Shown here: positions 1 through 10,066 of the stretch, in pieces
Position numbering within the stretch: position 1 is the first letter of the stretch
Layout of the letters: each line of letters starts with the position of its first letter
Assembly (NCBI GenBank): GCA_964631375.1
Contig: CAZVYQ010000002.1
Span: 89,369-153,368, forward strand
Source: JAAYYM01 sp964631375
GTDB taxonomy: Bacteria > Bacillota > Clostridia > Lachnospirales > Lachnospiraceae
Length of the DNA stretch: 64,000 bases
Direction of reading: 5' to 3'
Program-made: the position numbers and the translations under genes
The notes under the pieces: model-generated
The model's input: only the letters and a program-made list of their open reading frames with translations
Databases searched by the model: none
What the model was told of the DNA's origin: nothing

Positions 1-801
1 CCGATTTTTCTGGCATATCGCTCAAAGGAATCTATTAATCAAGTAGTTGACAGAAATGTCAACAAATCTTCCGTATATGACTTTACATCTGAAGATGGTG
101 TGAGACATACAGTCTGGGTGATATCAGATCCCTCCGATATCAATATCATTCATGAATCATTTCAGGAAATGAATCATATCTATATCGCTGACGGACATCA
201 TCGATGTGCGTCTGCTGTGAAGGTTGGGTTAAAACGACGCAAAGAGCAGGGGCAGTGGACAGGCGAGGAAGAGTTTAATTATTTTCTGTCTGTTCTGTTT
301 CCAGATGAACAACTGATGATTATGGATTATAACCGCGTTGTGAAGGATCTGAATCATCTGACTAAGCAACAATTTATGGAACGTTTATCAGAAGTGTTTG
401 ATGTTACACCAGTCGAACAGCAATGTCGCCCAACTCAAAAGGGAATGATCGGAATGTATCTGGAGGATCAATGGTATCGTCTGATGCTACACGATCAATT
501 TCAAAATTCACATCCGGTAGAAGGACTTGATGTATCGATCCTGCAAAATATGATCCTGTCTCCGGTATTGAATATTGAAGATCCAAAAACAGATCAGAGA
601 ATTGATTTCGTTGGGGGAATCAGAGGCTTGGATGAACTTGAACGAAGAGTACACACAGACTGTCAGGTGGCTTTTGCAATGTATCCGACTTCTATACAGG
701 AATTGTTTGAGGTGGCAGATGCAGGATTGTTGATGCCTCCAAAATCGACTTGGTTTGAGCCTAAGCTTAGAAGTGGGTTGTTTATTCATGCATTATCATG
801 A
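1..801 (+). CDS. DUF1015 family protein, 5' end missing
   Basis: The frame is open from the first base, so the gene begins upstream and only its last 266 codons are seen. The block YIADGHHR near visible residue 60 is the hallmark of DUF1015 (COG4198), a widespread family of soluble proteins without an established reaction. A GTG at base 100 could serve as a start, but the coding sense before it (33 codons without a stop) makes truncation by the window edge more likely. The stop TGA lies 62 bases before the branching enzyme gene, with no clear terminator between them. Family assignment is firm; function is unknown. Confidence 0.85.
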   Translation, partial: PIFLAYRSKESINQVVDRNVNKSSVYDFTSEDGVRHTVWVISDPSDINIIHESFQEMNHIYIADGHHRCASAVKVGLKRRKEQGQWTGEEEFNYFLSVLFPDEQLMIMDYNRVVKDLNHLTKQQFMERLSEVFDVTPVEQQCRPTQKGMIGMYLEDQWYRLMLHDQFQNSHPVEGLDVSILQNMILSPVLNIEDPKTDQRIDFVGGIRGLDELERRVHTDCQVAFAMYPTSIQELFEVADAGLLMPPKSTWFEPKLRSGLFIHALS

Positions 802-863
802 CATTCAGATGAAAACGAATTAATCCAGATATCAGATGTCAAAATAGAGACGGAGGCAACAGG

Positions 864-3203
864 ATGAATACTAAACTCTATAAATTAATGAATTGGGCCA
901 GAATTGAAGGAGTTGTCTATTCGGAAGAAGATCATCCGCATGAGATATTAGGAGCAAAAGCAGTCAGCGGCGGTACATTAATACAGGCATTCTTACCATA
1001 TGCTGAACAGGTTAGTGTAAAACTGACTAAAGACAACAGGCTGATACCAATGGAGCTTGTTGATGAAGAAGGTTTTTTCGCCGTATTGATCAAAGAGAAG
1101 GTACTGTTTGATTATGTTTATATGGTTACAACAAAAGACGGTGAAAATAAAGAAGTAAAGGAAGTATACAATTTTCCGTCAACTGTTTCAGAAAGAGATG
1201 CAAGGAGATTTCAGGCGGGTCTAAATTATGAAGCATACGATATGCTGGGATCACATCCTCGCGAAATGAATGGAGTGCATGGTACTGCCTTTGCTGTATG
1301 GGCACCAAATGCAGTTCGTGTAAGTGTTGTTGGAGATTTTAATCATTGGGATGGACGCACTCATCAGATGAGACGTATTTCTCAAACAGGGATCTTTGAA
1401 ATCTTTATTCCTGATCTCGGTGAAGGTGAACTATATAAGTATGAAATCAAAATCAAAGGTTCCTTAATCATCCTGAAAGCAGATCCATATGCGTTTGGAG
1501 CACAGCTAAGACCTGAGAGTGCATCTGTGATACGTGATATTTCTCAATATCATTGGAGAGATGATCGCTGGATGCAGAAAAGAAGATCCAACCGCACTAA
1601 TGATCAACCGATATCTGTTTATGAAGTCCATCTTGGTTCTTTCCAAAAGCCAACAGACGGCAGGGAGTTTTATAACTATCGAGAACTGGCTGTGATGCTG
1701 ACGGATTATGTGAAAGAGATGGAATATACACATGTAGAATTGATGCCGGTTATGGAACATCCCCTGGATGAATCATGGGGATATCAGGTGACAGGATATT
1801 ATGCACCCACAAGCAGATATGGGACGCCTGAAGATTTTATGTTTTTTATGAACTATCTTCATGAGCATGAAATCGGAGTCATTCTTGATTGGGTACCGGC
1901 ACATTTTCCAAGGGATTCATATGGACTTTCCAATTTTGACGGAACCTGTCTCTATGAGCATCAGGATCCAAGACAGGGTGTTCATCCGCAATGGGGAACT
2001 CTGATCTACCAGTTTGGAAGACCTGAGGTAAGTAATTTTTTGATTGCCAGTGCTCTTTTTTGGATCAACAAATATCATGCAGACGGAATTAGAGTAGATG
2101 CTGTTGCATCGATGCTATATCTGGATTATGGAAAGCAGGATGGCGAATGGATTGCAAATATTTATGGCGGGAATGAAAATCTTGAGGCAATAGAGTTAAT
2201 CAAACATTTGAATTCTGTTGTAAAAAAGCAGCATGAGGATGTTTTGTTGATTGCAGAGGAGTCCACTGCTTGGCCAATGGTGACTGGGGCATTAAAGGAT
2301 GGTGGCTTAGGATTTGATTACAAATGGAACATGGGATGGATGAATGATTTTCTTGGATATATGAGATATGATCCATATTATCGCACGCATCATTTTTCAG
2401 AATTAACATTTTCTATGATTTATGCTTATAGCGAAAACTTTATGCTTCCGTTTTCACATGATGAGGTAGTGCATGGAAAATCGTCATTGATCGGGAAGAT
2501 GCCTGGAGAAAGAGAACAGAAATTCTCGAATCTAAGAGCCTCATTAGCCTATATGATGATGCATCCCGGCAAGAAACTGATTTTTATGGGGCAGGATCTT
2601 GGAGAATTTGATGAATGGAACGAAAAGAGAGAGGTAGAGTGGGAACTACTGGATTATGAGGAACACCAGGGCGTTCATCAACTTGTAAAGGCACTCAATC
2701 ACTTTTACAGAATGCATCCGGCGCTTTTCAAACTTGATCACAGCATGGAAGGATTTGAATGGATCAATAACATTTCAGCAAATGAAAATATCATAGTATT
2801 CTTGAGAAAAAGCAGAACTGAGGATGAAACCCTGTTGATTGTATGTAATTTCGGTGGAAACAGACAAGATCAATATAAGATTGGAGTTCCCGGTCCCGGA
2901 AAATATAAAGAGGTTTTCAATACAGATGCAGTATTATTTGGCGGCAGTGGAATGGTAAATCCGAGATTGAAGCAGTCAAAAAGAGATGAATGTGATGACA
3001 GAGAGGATTCTATACGAATCAGACTCGCACCGCTATCGGTCAGTGTTTTTCAATATACCAGAGTCAATGAAGAATTAAAGGATAATCAAGCAGCAAAAGA
3101 AAAGGCAATCAAAAATGGTAAGAAGGTGGCTCGAAAAAAGAGTGGACTTAAGAAAGAACTGGAACTGAAATATCAGCGGGAGGAAAGAGGAGCATCATTA
3201 TGA
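864..3203 (+). CDS. glgB: 1,4-alpha-glucan branching enzyme
   Basis: Transfers alpha-1,4-glucan segments to O-6 to make the branches of glycogen. Two N-terminal beta-sandwich (CBM48-like) segments (about residues 20-220) precede a GH13 barrel. The nucleophile is Asp412 in GIRVDAV, the acid/base Glu465 in AEEST, 53 residues apart as in the E. coli enzyme (405 and 458), and SHDEVVHGK supplies the third acidic residue. At 779 residues it is longer than usual because of a Lys/Arg-rich tail of about 45 residues. The start has GGAGG-type spacing (gacggaggcaacagg). No other glycogen gene is in the window. The stop overlaps the next start by four bases (ATGA), so coupling to the MscS gene is likely. 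Confidence 0.96.
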   Translation: MNTKLYKLMNWARIEGVVYSEEDHPHEILGAKAVSGGTLIQAFLPYAEQVSVKLTKDNRLIPMELVDEEGFFAVLIKEKVLFDYVYMVTTKDGENKEVKEVYNFPSTVSERDARRFQAGLNYEAYDMLGSHPREMNGVHGTAFAVWAPNAVRVSVVGDFNHWDGRTHQMRRISQTGIFEIFIPDLGEGELYKYEIKIKGSLIILKADPYAFGAQLRPESASVIRDISQYHWRDDRWMQKRRSNRTNDQPISVYEVHLGSFQKPTDGREFYNYRELAVMLTDYVKEMEYTHVELMPVMEHPLDESWGYQVTGYYAPTSRYGTPEDFMFFMNYLHEHEIGVILDWVPAHFPRDSYGLSNFDGTCLYEHQDPRQGVHPQWGTLIYQFGRPEVSNFLIASALFWINKYHADGIRVDAVASMLYLDYGKQDGEWIANIYGGNENLEAIELIKHLNSVVKKQHEDVLLIAEESTAWPMVTGALKDGGLGFDYKWNMGWMNDFLGYMRYDPYYRTHHFSELTFSMIYAYSENFMLPFSHDEVVHGKSSLIGKMPGEREQKFSNLRASLAYMMMHPGKKLIFMGQDLGEFDEWNEKREVEWELLDYEEHQGVHQLVKALNHFYRMHPALFKLDHSMEGFEWINNISANENIIVFLRKSRTEDETLLIVCNFGGNRQDQYKIGVPGPGKYKEVFNTDAVLFGGSGMVNPRLKQSKRDECDDREDSIRIRLAPLSVSVFQYTRVNEELKDNQAAKEKAIKNGKKVARKKSGLKKELELKYQREERGASL

Positions 3204-4051
3204 CGGATGAATTGGATGTTGGACTGATTGAACGTTACTTGCAGACATTGCCCGAGAAGGCACTTGGCCTAGGGATCAGAGTATTACTTGCCACATTATT
3301 ACTCATCGTAGGACTCTGGCTTGCAAAGGGACTGAGAAAGATCATCAGACATTCACTGGAGAAAGCATCTGTAGAAACGGGTGCAATTCAGTTTGTCGAC
3401 TCCTGTATTAAGACAGTTTTATGGATATTACTGGCATTGATGATCGGTGCATGGATGGGTATCGATGCTGCTTCAATTATGGCTCTGATAGGCTCATTAG
3501 GTCTGACAATCGGCCTTGCATTACAAGGAAGTCTCTCAAACTTTGCAGGCGGTGTTTTGATCATGACTACAAAGCCGTTTAAGGTTGGTGATTATATCAT
3601 TGAGGATAGTAATAAGAATGAGGGCTATGTAACACAGATCGATATCTTTTATACAAGGCTGACGACGATTGAAAATAAAATGATCGTTATCCCCAATGGT
3701 ACACTTGCAAATAGTTCCTTGACCAATGTATCGCATCTACGTGATCTGAGACTGAATCAGAAGGTTCAGATATCATATCGTTCGGATATTGAAAAGGCCA
3801 AGCAATTGATTCGAGACATCATTGAACAGGAAGAAGCAGTCAGAAAGAAAAAGGAAATCCTGGTATTTGTAGATGAATTAAAAGACAGTGGAATTTCAAT
3901 TGGTTTTCGCTGTTTCATTTCTGCAAAGGAGTATTGGAAAACCAGATGGGACATTCTTGAGAAAATTAAAATCGAATTTGATCAGGAAGGCATTGAAATA
4001 CCCTACAACCAGTTAGATGTTCATTTGATAGACAATTTGATAGAAAAATGA
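3200..4051 (+). CDS. Small-conductance mechanosensitive channel, MscS family
   Basis: A membrane channel expected to release solutes on hypo-osmotic shock. The 283 residues fit the compact MscS form: a short N-terminal stretch, hydrophobic helices at about residues 25-45, 70-90 and 95-125, then a soluble beta-rich domain. The third helix is Gly/Ala-rich (SLGLTIGLALQGSLSNFAGG), as in the MscS pore, and is followed by the beta-domain segment KPFKVGDYIIE. The start overlaps the glgB stop by four bases. The assignment rests on the pore helix and beta-domain motif; gating and selectivity cannot be read from sequence. Confidence 0.93.
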   Translation: MTDELDVGLIERYLQTLPEKALGLGIRVLLATLLLIVGLWLAKGLRKIIRHSLEKASVETGAIQFVDSCIKTVLWILLALMIGAWMGIDAASIMALIGSLGLTIGLALQGSLSNFAGGVLIMTTKPFKVGDYIIEDSNKNEGYVTQIDIFYTRLTTIENKMIVIPNGTLANSSLTNVSHLRDLRLNQKVQISYRSDIEKAKQLIRDIIEQEEAVRKKKEILVFVDELKDSGISIGFRCFISAKEYWKTRWDILEKIKIEFDQEGIEIPYNQLDVHLIDNLIEK

Positions 4052-4095
4052 TATACTTGTTATGATTTTGTTGACAAATATTCAGGAGGCATAAT

Positions 4096-4974
4096 ATGTC
4101 GATTTTTCAAGCGATTCTGTTAGGAATCATACAAGGCTTGACAGAATTTCTGCCGGTAAGCAGTTCCGGACATCTTGCAATTATTAAAAATCTGCTTCAT
4201 ATCAATCTGGATTCCGGTATGTTATACGATGTTTTACTCCATATAGCAACCTTAATTGCGATCTGCATTGTGTTTTTTAAGGATGTAGTCAAATTAGTTG
4301 TGGAATTCTTTATGATAGTAGTTGATGTGTTTAAAAATATTGGTATATTCTTCGCTAATGTCTTTGGGAGAAAGGATGAAGCGTATATACAATTGACACA
4401 TAATGCGTATCGAAAATTTGTTGTACTTGTTATTGTTTCAACCATTCCGACCGGTATCATTGGATATTTAATGCAGGATATTGTTGAGACTGCAGGATTA
4501 AGCTTAATTGTTCCGGGCATCTGTCTGATGATTTCAGGAGGGATTCTTTTAACTGCCCAGATGGCCGAAAAAGGAAGAAAAAAGCCAAAGGATACCAGCT
4601 ATTTTGATGCATTTACAATTGGTATGTGTCAGGGGATTGCTACCTTGCCGGGAATCAGTCGTTCGGGTACGACAATCACTGCCTGCCTGTTATTAGGATT
4701 GGAGAAGAAATTTGCAGTTAAATATTCATTTATTATGTCGATTCCAGCCATCATTGGAGCATTGATCCTGGAGTTGAAGAACATCTCGGGTGCGGCACCA
4801 GAAGCTGGAGAAATTGTATTATATGTAGTTGGTATGATCATAGCAGCTGCTGTAGGATTTATATGTATTAAAATTATGATGGCTATCGTTCAAAGCCGAA
4901 AGTTTAAACCGTTTGCATTTTATTGTTTGGCGGTTGGGGCAATTTCGATTGTTGGAGCACTGATCATGATGTGA
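4096..4974 (+). CDS. uppP: Undecaprenyl-diphosphatase (BacA/UppP)
   Basis: Integral membrane phosphatase that recycles undecaprenyl pyrophosphate to the monophosphate carrier lipid for peptidoglycan synthesis; loss or gain changes bacitracin sensitivity in known species. Both family signatures are present: the (E/Q)xxxE region as QGLTEFLPVSSSGHL near residues 14-28, and PGISRSGTT near 191-199. The 292 residues include about eight hydrophobic segments. The start follows a clear AGGAGG site (tcaggaggcataat). It lies 44 bases after the MscS gene and 28 before ftsK, consistent with an envelope-related operon. Confidence 0.96.
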   Translation: MSIFQAILLGIIQGLTEFLPVSSSGHLAIIKNLLHINLDSGMLYDVLLHIATLIAICIVFFKDVVKLVVEFFMIVVDVFKNIGIFFANVFGRKDEAYIQLTHNAYRKFVVLVIVSTIPTGIIGYLMQDIVETAGLSLIVPGICLMISGGILLTAQMAEKGRKKPKDTSYFDAFTIGMCQGIATLPGISRSGTTITACLLLGLEKKFAVKYSFIMSIPAIIGALILELKNISGAAPEAGEIVLYVVGMIIAAAVGFICIKIMMAIVQSRKFKPFAFYCLAVGAISIVGALIMM

Positions 4975-5002
4975 GGAGATAATGTAAGGGGAGGCATAGG
5001 GA

Positions 5003-7489
5003 ATGGCATCAGGTTCCGGAAGAAGAAAAACGACTTCCAGTAATAAGGGGAAAAGAAGTACAAATAATCGTAAAAAGAATAATAACCAAAACGGTATACA
5101 GGATGAGGTCATCATGCTGTTTATTTTGGCTGTGTCCATATTGCTGCTTCTCAGTAATTTTGGGTTGATCGGAAAATTCGGAACAGTCATTAGTGGTGTT
5201 ATGTTTGGGTTATTTGGTATTCCTGCATATGTTGCACCAGTTCTGTTGTTCTTTGCTTTTGTGTTTGTCTTTGCAAATAGAGGAAATACGATTGCAATCA
5301 TAAAATGTGTTTCTGCGATTGTCTTATTTATCGTAATTTGCGTATATTGTCAGCTTTTATTTGGACAAAATGAGTTTATTTCGATCAAGGAATTCTATCA
5401 ATTATCCTCAGCAAACAGAGAAGGCGGCGGCATCATTGGTGGTGCGATTGCAAAAAGCATGAGCGATGTAATCAGTGTGGTCGGAACCTATGTAATTCTG
5501 ATTATTTTGACAATTGTATGTATTGTTCTGATAACAGAACGCTCCTTTTTTGGAGGAGTTAAAAAGAGCAGTGAAAAGATCTATCATACTGCGAAGGACG
5601 ATGCACACAGACGCAGAGAGCAACGCATGATGAAGGAACGTGAGCGTGCTGAACGAATACAAAATGAAGAACCAGAAGAGGAACAGAACAAGGTTCCACG
5701 TGCTGCAAAGAAGTATTCCGGTGTCATTATGAATACGACATTAACAAAAGAAGAAAAAAATATAGAGGATATTCATGAAATCTCCGCAGAGCAGGATGAT
5801 GATTTGGATAAGATCAATATCAGAACAGCTCATTCCATTGAAAGAAAGGATACTGACGAACCGGAACAAAGTGCCACAATGGTTGCCGAGGAAATGACCA
5901 GAGAACCGGAATCTATCAAACCAGTTGAAAGAAAGAAACCGGTCAAGCCAACAACACAGGAAAAAGATGTAGATATTGCAAAAGAGATTTCACAGAAAAG
6001 TACAGATACAAAAGGTACATATCATTTTCCAAGTGTTCAACTGTTGAAACGTGGTGCCAGAAACGGTAATGTGGATTCCGAAAAGCAGTTAAAGGAAACA
6101 GCCAGAAAGCTGCAGCAGACTTTGAGCAATTTCGGAGTGAATGTTACAATCACCGATATTTCACAAGGACCTACTGTTACCCGTTATGAAATGCAGCCGG
6201 AACAGGGCGTCAAGGTAAGCAAGATAGTTGGTCTGACAGATGACATCAAATTGAATCTGGCAGCAACGGATATTCGAATAGAAGCACCAATTCCGGGTAA
6301 AGCAGCGGTTGGTATAGAGGTGCCAAACAAAGAGAATAGTGCGGTCATGTTCAGAGATTTGGTTGAATCTAAAGAATTTGAAGATTTTAACGGCAGCCTC
6401 ATCTTTGCTGTTGGTAAGGATATCAGTGGAAAAACAGTTGTAACGGATATTGCAAAAATGCCACATCTATTAATTGCAGGAGCAACCGGTTCCGGAAAAT
6501 CAGTATGTATCAATACAATCATTATGAGCTTATTGTATAAATCAAATCCTGATGATGTAAAACTCATTATGATTGATCCTAAGGTTGTAGAACTGAGTGT
6601 ATATAATAATATTCCCCATCTGATGATTCCTGTCGTGACTGAGCCTAAGAAAGCAGCGGCGGCGCTTCATTGGGGTGTTGCTGAAATGACAGAACGATAT
6701 AAGAAATTTGCCGATATGAATGTACGTGACCTAAAGGGTTACAATAGGAAGGTTTCTGAGATTGCAGATTTGCCTGATGAGGAACGTCCTAAGAAAATGC
6801 CGCAGATTGTTATTATTGTAGATGAGTTGGCTGATTTGATGATGGTTGCACCAAATGAGGTAGAGGAATCCATATGTAGACTTGCTCAATTGGCACGTGC
6901 TGCAGGAATCCATTTGATCATTGCAACACAGAGGCCATCTGTGGATGTTATCACCGGATTGATCAAAGCAAATATGCCAAGCAGGATTGCCTTCAGCGTT
7001 TCCAGCGGAGTAGATTCCAGAACAATTCTGGATATGATTGGGGCTGAAAAATTGCTCGGAAAGGGTGATATGCTATTTTACCCACAGGGCTATTCGAAGC
7101 CTGCGAGAATTCAAGGAGCCTTTATATCAGACCAGGAGGTTATGGATGTTGTTCAGTTTTTGGTTAAGCAGACCAAGGGGCCAAGCTATAGTACAGATGT
7201 CGAAGAGAAGATTGCCAAAGCAGATGTGACACAGAGTATATCGACTGACGGCGGTGCATTCTCAGATCAGGATGCATATTTTGAGGATGCAGCAAGATTT
7301 ATCATCGAAAAGGACAAGGCATCAATTGGTATGCTACAGCGAGTGTTTAAAATCGGCTTCAACAGAGCTGCCAGAATCATGGATCAATTGGCAGATGCAG
7401 GTGTTGTGGGTGAAGAGGAAGGTACAAAACCAAGAAAAGTACTGATGACAATAGAGCAATTTGAGAATTATGTGGAAGAGAGTGTATAA
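5003..7489 (+). CDS. ftsK: DNA translocase FtsK/SpoIIIE
   Basis: Septum-anchored motor that pumps DNA during division or into the forespore. A basic N terminus (residues 1-32) is followed by four hydrophobic helices (about 35-180), a long charged linker (about 190-340) and a RecA-type motor. Walker A is GATGSGKS (about residues 493-500) and Walker B is IIVDELADLMM. The C-terminal 70 residues form the winged-helix gamma domain that reads orienting sequences. At 828 residues it is the typical FtsK/SpoIIIE length in Firmicutes. The sequence alone does not decide between vegetative FtsK and sporulation SpoIIIE; one protein may serve both. Confidence 0.95.
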   Translation: MASGSGRRKTTSSNKGKRSTNNRKKNNNQNGIQDEVIMLFILAVSILLLLSNFGLIGKFGTVISGVMFGLFGIPAYVAPVLLFFAFVFVFANRGNTIAIIKCVSAIVLFIVICVYCQLLFGQNEFISIKEFYQLSSANREGGGIIGGAIAKSMSDVISVVGTYVILIILTIVCIVLITERSFFGGVKKSSEKIYHTAKDDAHRRREQRMMKERERAERIQNEEPEEEQNKVPRAAKKYSGVIMNTTLTKEEKNIEDIHEISAEQDDDLDKINIRTAHSIERKDTDEPEQSATMVAEEMTREPESIKPVERKKPVKPTTQEKDVDIAKEISQKSTDTKGTYHFPSVQLLKRGARNGNVDSEKQLKETARKLQQTLSNFGVNVTITDISQGPTVTRYEMQPEQGVKVSKIVGLTDDIKLNLAATDIRIEAPIPGKAAVGIEVPNKENSAVMFRDLVESKEFEDFNGSLIFAVGKDISGKTVVTDIAKMPHLLIAGATGSGKSVCINTIIMSLLYKSNPDDVKLIMIDPKVVELSVYNNIPHLMIPVVTEPKKAAAALHWGVAEMTERYKKFADMNVRDLKGYNRKVSEIADLPDEERPKKMPQIVIIVDELADLMMVAPNEVEESICRLAQLARAAGIHLIIATQRPSVDVITGLIKANMPSRIAFSVSSGVDSRTILDMIGAEKLLGKGDMLFYPQGYSKPARIQGAFISDQEVMDVVQFLVKQTKGPSYSTDVEEKIAKADVTQSISTDGGAFSDQDAYFEDAARFIIEKDKASIGMLQRVFKIGFNRAARIMDQLADAGVVGEEEGTKPRKVLMTIEQFENYVEESV

Positions 7490-7520
7490 TCACTTCTTTT
7501 AATTTGATTGGAGGAAATCT

Positions 7521-9191
7521 ATGAAAACTGATATTGAAATTGCACAGGAAGCTGTATTATTGCCAATCAGAGATATCGCTGAACAATTGGGGATGTGTGA
7601 AGATGATATAGAATTATATGGTAAATATAAGGCAAAGTTGTCCGAGGAGTATTTAAATCGTTTGGAGGATCGTAATGATGGTAAATTGATCCTAGTTACT
7701 GCAATCAATCCAACACCGGCAGGAGAAGGAAAGACGACAACCAGTATCGGGCTTGCACAGGCATTTGCAAAGCTTGGTAAAAAAGCAGTTTTGGCATTAA
7801 GAGAGCCATCACTTGGTCCCTGCTTCGGAATAAAAGGTGGTGCAGCCGGAGGCGGTTACGCACAAGTAGTTCCGATGGAGGAGTTAAATCTGCATTTTAC
7901 AGGTGATTTTCATGCAATCACAACGGCTAATAATCTGCTGGCAGCTCTTTTGGATAATCATATTCAACAAGGCAATGAAATGAACATTGATTCCAGAAGT
8001 ATTGTATGGAAACGATGTCTTGATATCAATGACAGAGTTCTGAGAAATGTTGTAGTTGGTCTGGGAAGTAAGACAGATGGATTTGTAAGAGAAGACCATT
8101 TTGTGATAACGGTTGCGTCTGAAATCATGGCGGTAATGTGTTTGTCCAAGGATCTGCATGATTTGAAGGAGCGTCTTGGAAGGATTGTGGTTGCATACGA
8201 TTATGATGGCAATCCAGTAACGGCAAAGGATATCAAAGCAGTAGGTTCCATGACTGCCTTATTAAAGGACGCACTGAAACCCAATATGATCCAAACGCTG
8301 GAGCATACACCGGCACTTGTTCACGGAGGACCATTTGCTAATATTGCTCATGGATGCAACAGCATCAGAGCTACAAAAGCTGCATTAAAAATGGCTGATT
8401 TCTGTATTACAGAAGCAGGATTTGGAGCAGATCTGGGTGCAGAGAAATTTTTTGATATTAAATGCAGAATGGGAGATTTAAAACCAAGTGCAGTTGTTTT
8501 GGTTGCAACCATCAGAGCATTAAAATATAATGGCGGAGTGCCCAAAGGTGAATTATCTTCTGAAAATATGGATGCATTGAAGCGAGGAATTGTGAATCTG
8601 GAAAAGCATATCGAGAATTTACAAAAGTATGGAGTTCCGGTAGTAGTAACATTGAATTCATTTCTGACAGATACACAGTCTGAGGTACAGTATGTCAGAG
8701 ATTATTGTGAAGAAAGAAATTGTGATTTTGCTTTATCTGAGGTATGGGCAAACGGCGGCAATGGAGGGCTGGAACTTGCTGAGAAAGTGATTTCAACGAT
8801 TCAGAACAAACCAAGTTGTTTTAAACCGCTTTATGATTTATCCTTATCCATCAGAGATAAAATCATGAAAATAGCAACTGAAATCTATGGGGCAAGAGAT
8901 GTTGTCTATACACCGGGAGCCCTAAAAGAACTGGATCATTTAGAAAAACTTGGTTTTGGAAATCTTCCTGTATGTATGGCAAAAACACAGTATTCCTTAT
9001 CGGATGATGCAACCAAACTGGGTAGACCCAAAGATTTCGAATTAACAGTTCGAGATATTTATGTATCTGCAGGAGCAGGCTTCATTGTTGCAATTACAGG
9101 ATCTGTTATGACCATGCCGGGATTACCGAAACAGCCTGCAGCATATAGTATCGATGTGGATGAACAAGGAAGAATGATAGGACTATTTTAG
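7521..9191 (+). CDS. fhs: Formate--tetrahydrofolate ligase
   Basis: ATP-dependent joining of formate and tetrahydrofolate to give 10-formyl-THF, feeding purine and formyl-Met synthesis or one-carbon assimilation. The 556 residues match the family length. The ATP loop PTPAGEGKTTT lies near residues 64-74 and the FTHFS signature region, containing GGAAGGGYAQVVPMEE, follows at about 108. The start is preceded by ggaggaaatct. It stands 31 bases after ftsK and 12 bases before folD, whose product acts on the next one-carbon forms, so fhs-folD is a functional pair. Confidence 0.97.
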   Translation: MKTDIEIAQEAVLLPIRDIAEQLGMCEDDIELYGKYKAKLSEEYLNRLEDRNDGKLILVTAINPTPAGEGKTTTSIGLAQAFAKLGKKAVLALREPSLGPCFGIKGGAAGGGYAQVVPMEELNLHFTGDFHAITTANNLLAALLDNHIQQGNEMNIDSRSIVWKRCLDINDRVLRNVVVGLGSKTDGFVREDHFVITVASEIMAVMCLSKDLHDLKERLGRIVVAYDYDGNPVTAKDIKAVGSMTALLKDALKPNMIQTLEHTPALVHGGPFANIAHGCNSIRATKAALKMADFCITEAGFGADLGAEKFFDIKCRMGDLKPSAVVLVATIRALKYNGGVPKGELSSENMDALKRGIVNLEKHIENLQKYGVPVVVTLNSFLTDTQSEVQYVRDYCEERNCDFALSEVWANGGNGGLELAEKVISTIQNKPSCFKPLYDLSLSIRDKIMKIATEIYGARDVVYTPGALKELDHLEKLGFGNLPVCMAKTQYSLSDDATKLGRPKDFELTVRDIYVSAGAGFIVAITGSVMTMPGLPKQPAAYSIDVDEQGRMIGLF

Positions 9192-9203
9192 GGAGATAGA
9201 ATC

Positions 9204-10043
9204 ATGACAAAGATTATTGACGGTAAACAGATATCTATGGAGATCAAGGACGAATTAAAAGCAGAGGCAAAACGACTTAATGAAGCAGGAATCAAAGTAA
9301 CACTTGCGGTCATTCAGGTGGGGAATGATCCGGCTTCCACCGTTTATGTGGGAAATAAAAAGAAAGCTTGTGCCTATATCGGAATTGAATCAGAGGCTTA
9401 TGAACTTCCCGAGGAAACCTCAGAACAGGAACTCCTTGCCTTGATTGACAGATTGAATCAGGCATCAAATGTGAATGGAATATTGGTACAACTGCCACTT
9501 CCATCACATATGAATGAAGACAGGGTGATACAGGCAATCAGTCCTCAAAAGGATGTGGATGGATTTCACCCGATTTCAGTTGGTAGATTATGTATTGGTG
9601 AAAAGGGCTTTGTATCCTGTACGCCTGCCGGTATTATTCAATTATTGAGACGATCCAAAATTGATATAGAAGGAAAAGAATGTGTCATTATTGGAAGAAG
9701 TAATATTGTAGGCAAACCAATGTCCATGTTGATGCTAAGAGAAAATGCTACTGTTACAGTGGCACATTCCAGAACGAAAAATCTGAAAGAGGTTTCGAAA
9801 AGAGCTGATATCTTAATTGTAGCCGTTGGAAAACCCAAAATGATTACAGAGGAGTATATAAAAGAAGGAGCAGTCGTGATCGATGTAGGGATTCATCGCA
9901 TGGAAAATGGGAAACTATGCGGTGATGTTGATTATGATGATGTTGTGGCTAAGTGTAGTGCCATTACTCCTGTCCCGGGAGGCGTAGGTCCTATGACGAT
10001 CGCAATGCTGATGAACAACTGCATTGATTCAGTGAGAGAATAA
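9204..10043 (+). CDS. folD: Bifunctional methylene-THF dehydrogenase/cyclohydrolase
   Basis: Interconverts 10-formyl-, 5,10-methenyl- and 5,10-methylene-THF with NADP(H). Family hallmarks are the catalytic Tyr/Lys helix (YVGNKKKACAYIGI), QLPLPSHM, DVDGFH, the Rossmann segment IIGRSNIVGKPM and the C-terminal TPVPGGVGPMTIAML. The length of 279 residues is standard. It follows fhs by 12 bases with its own gggag site. Together the pair links formate to methylene-THF for thymidylate and serine/glycine metabolism. Confidence 0.97.
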   Translation: MTKIIDGKQISMEIKDELKAEAKRLNEAGIKVTLAVIQVGNDPASTVYVGNKKKACAYIGIESEAYELPEETSEQELLALIDRLNQASNVNGILVQLPLPSHMNEDRVIQAISPQKDVDGFHPISVGRLCIGEKGFVSCTPAGIIQLLRRSKIDIEGKECVIIGRSNIVGKPMSMLMLRENATVTVAHSRTKNLKEVSKRADILIVAVGKPKMITEEYIKEGAVVIDVGIHRMENGKLCGDVDYDDVVAKCSAITPVPGGVGPMTIAMLMNNCIDSVRE

Positions 10044-10066
10044 AGTTTGAAATGAGAGTATAAAAT

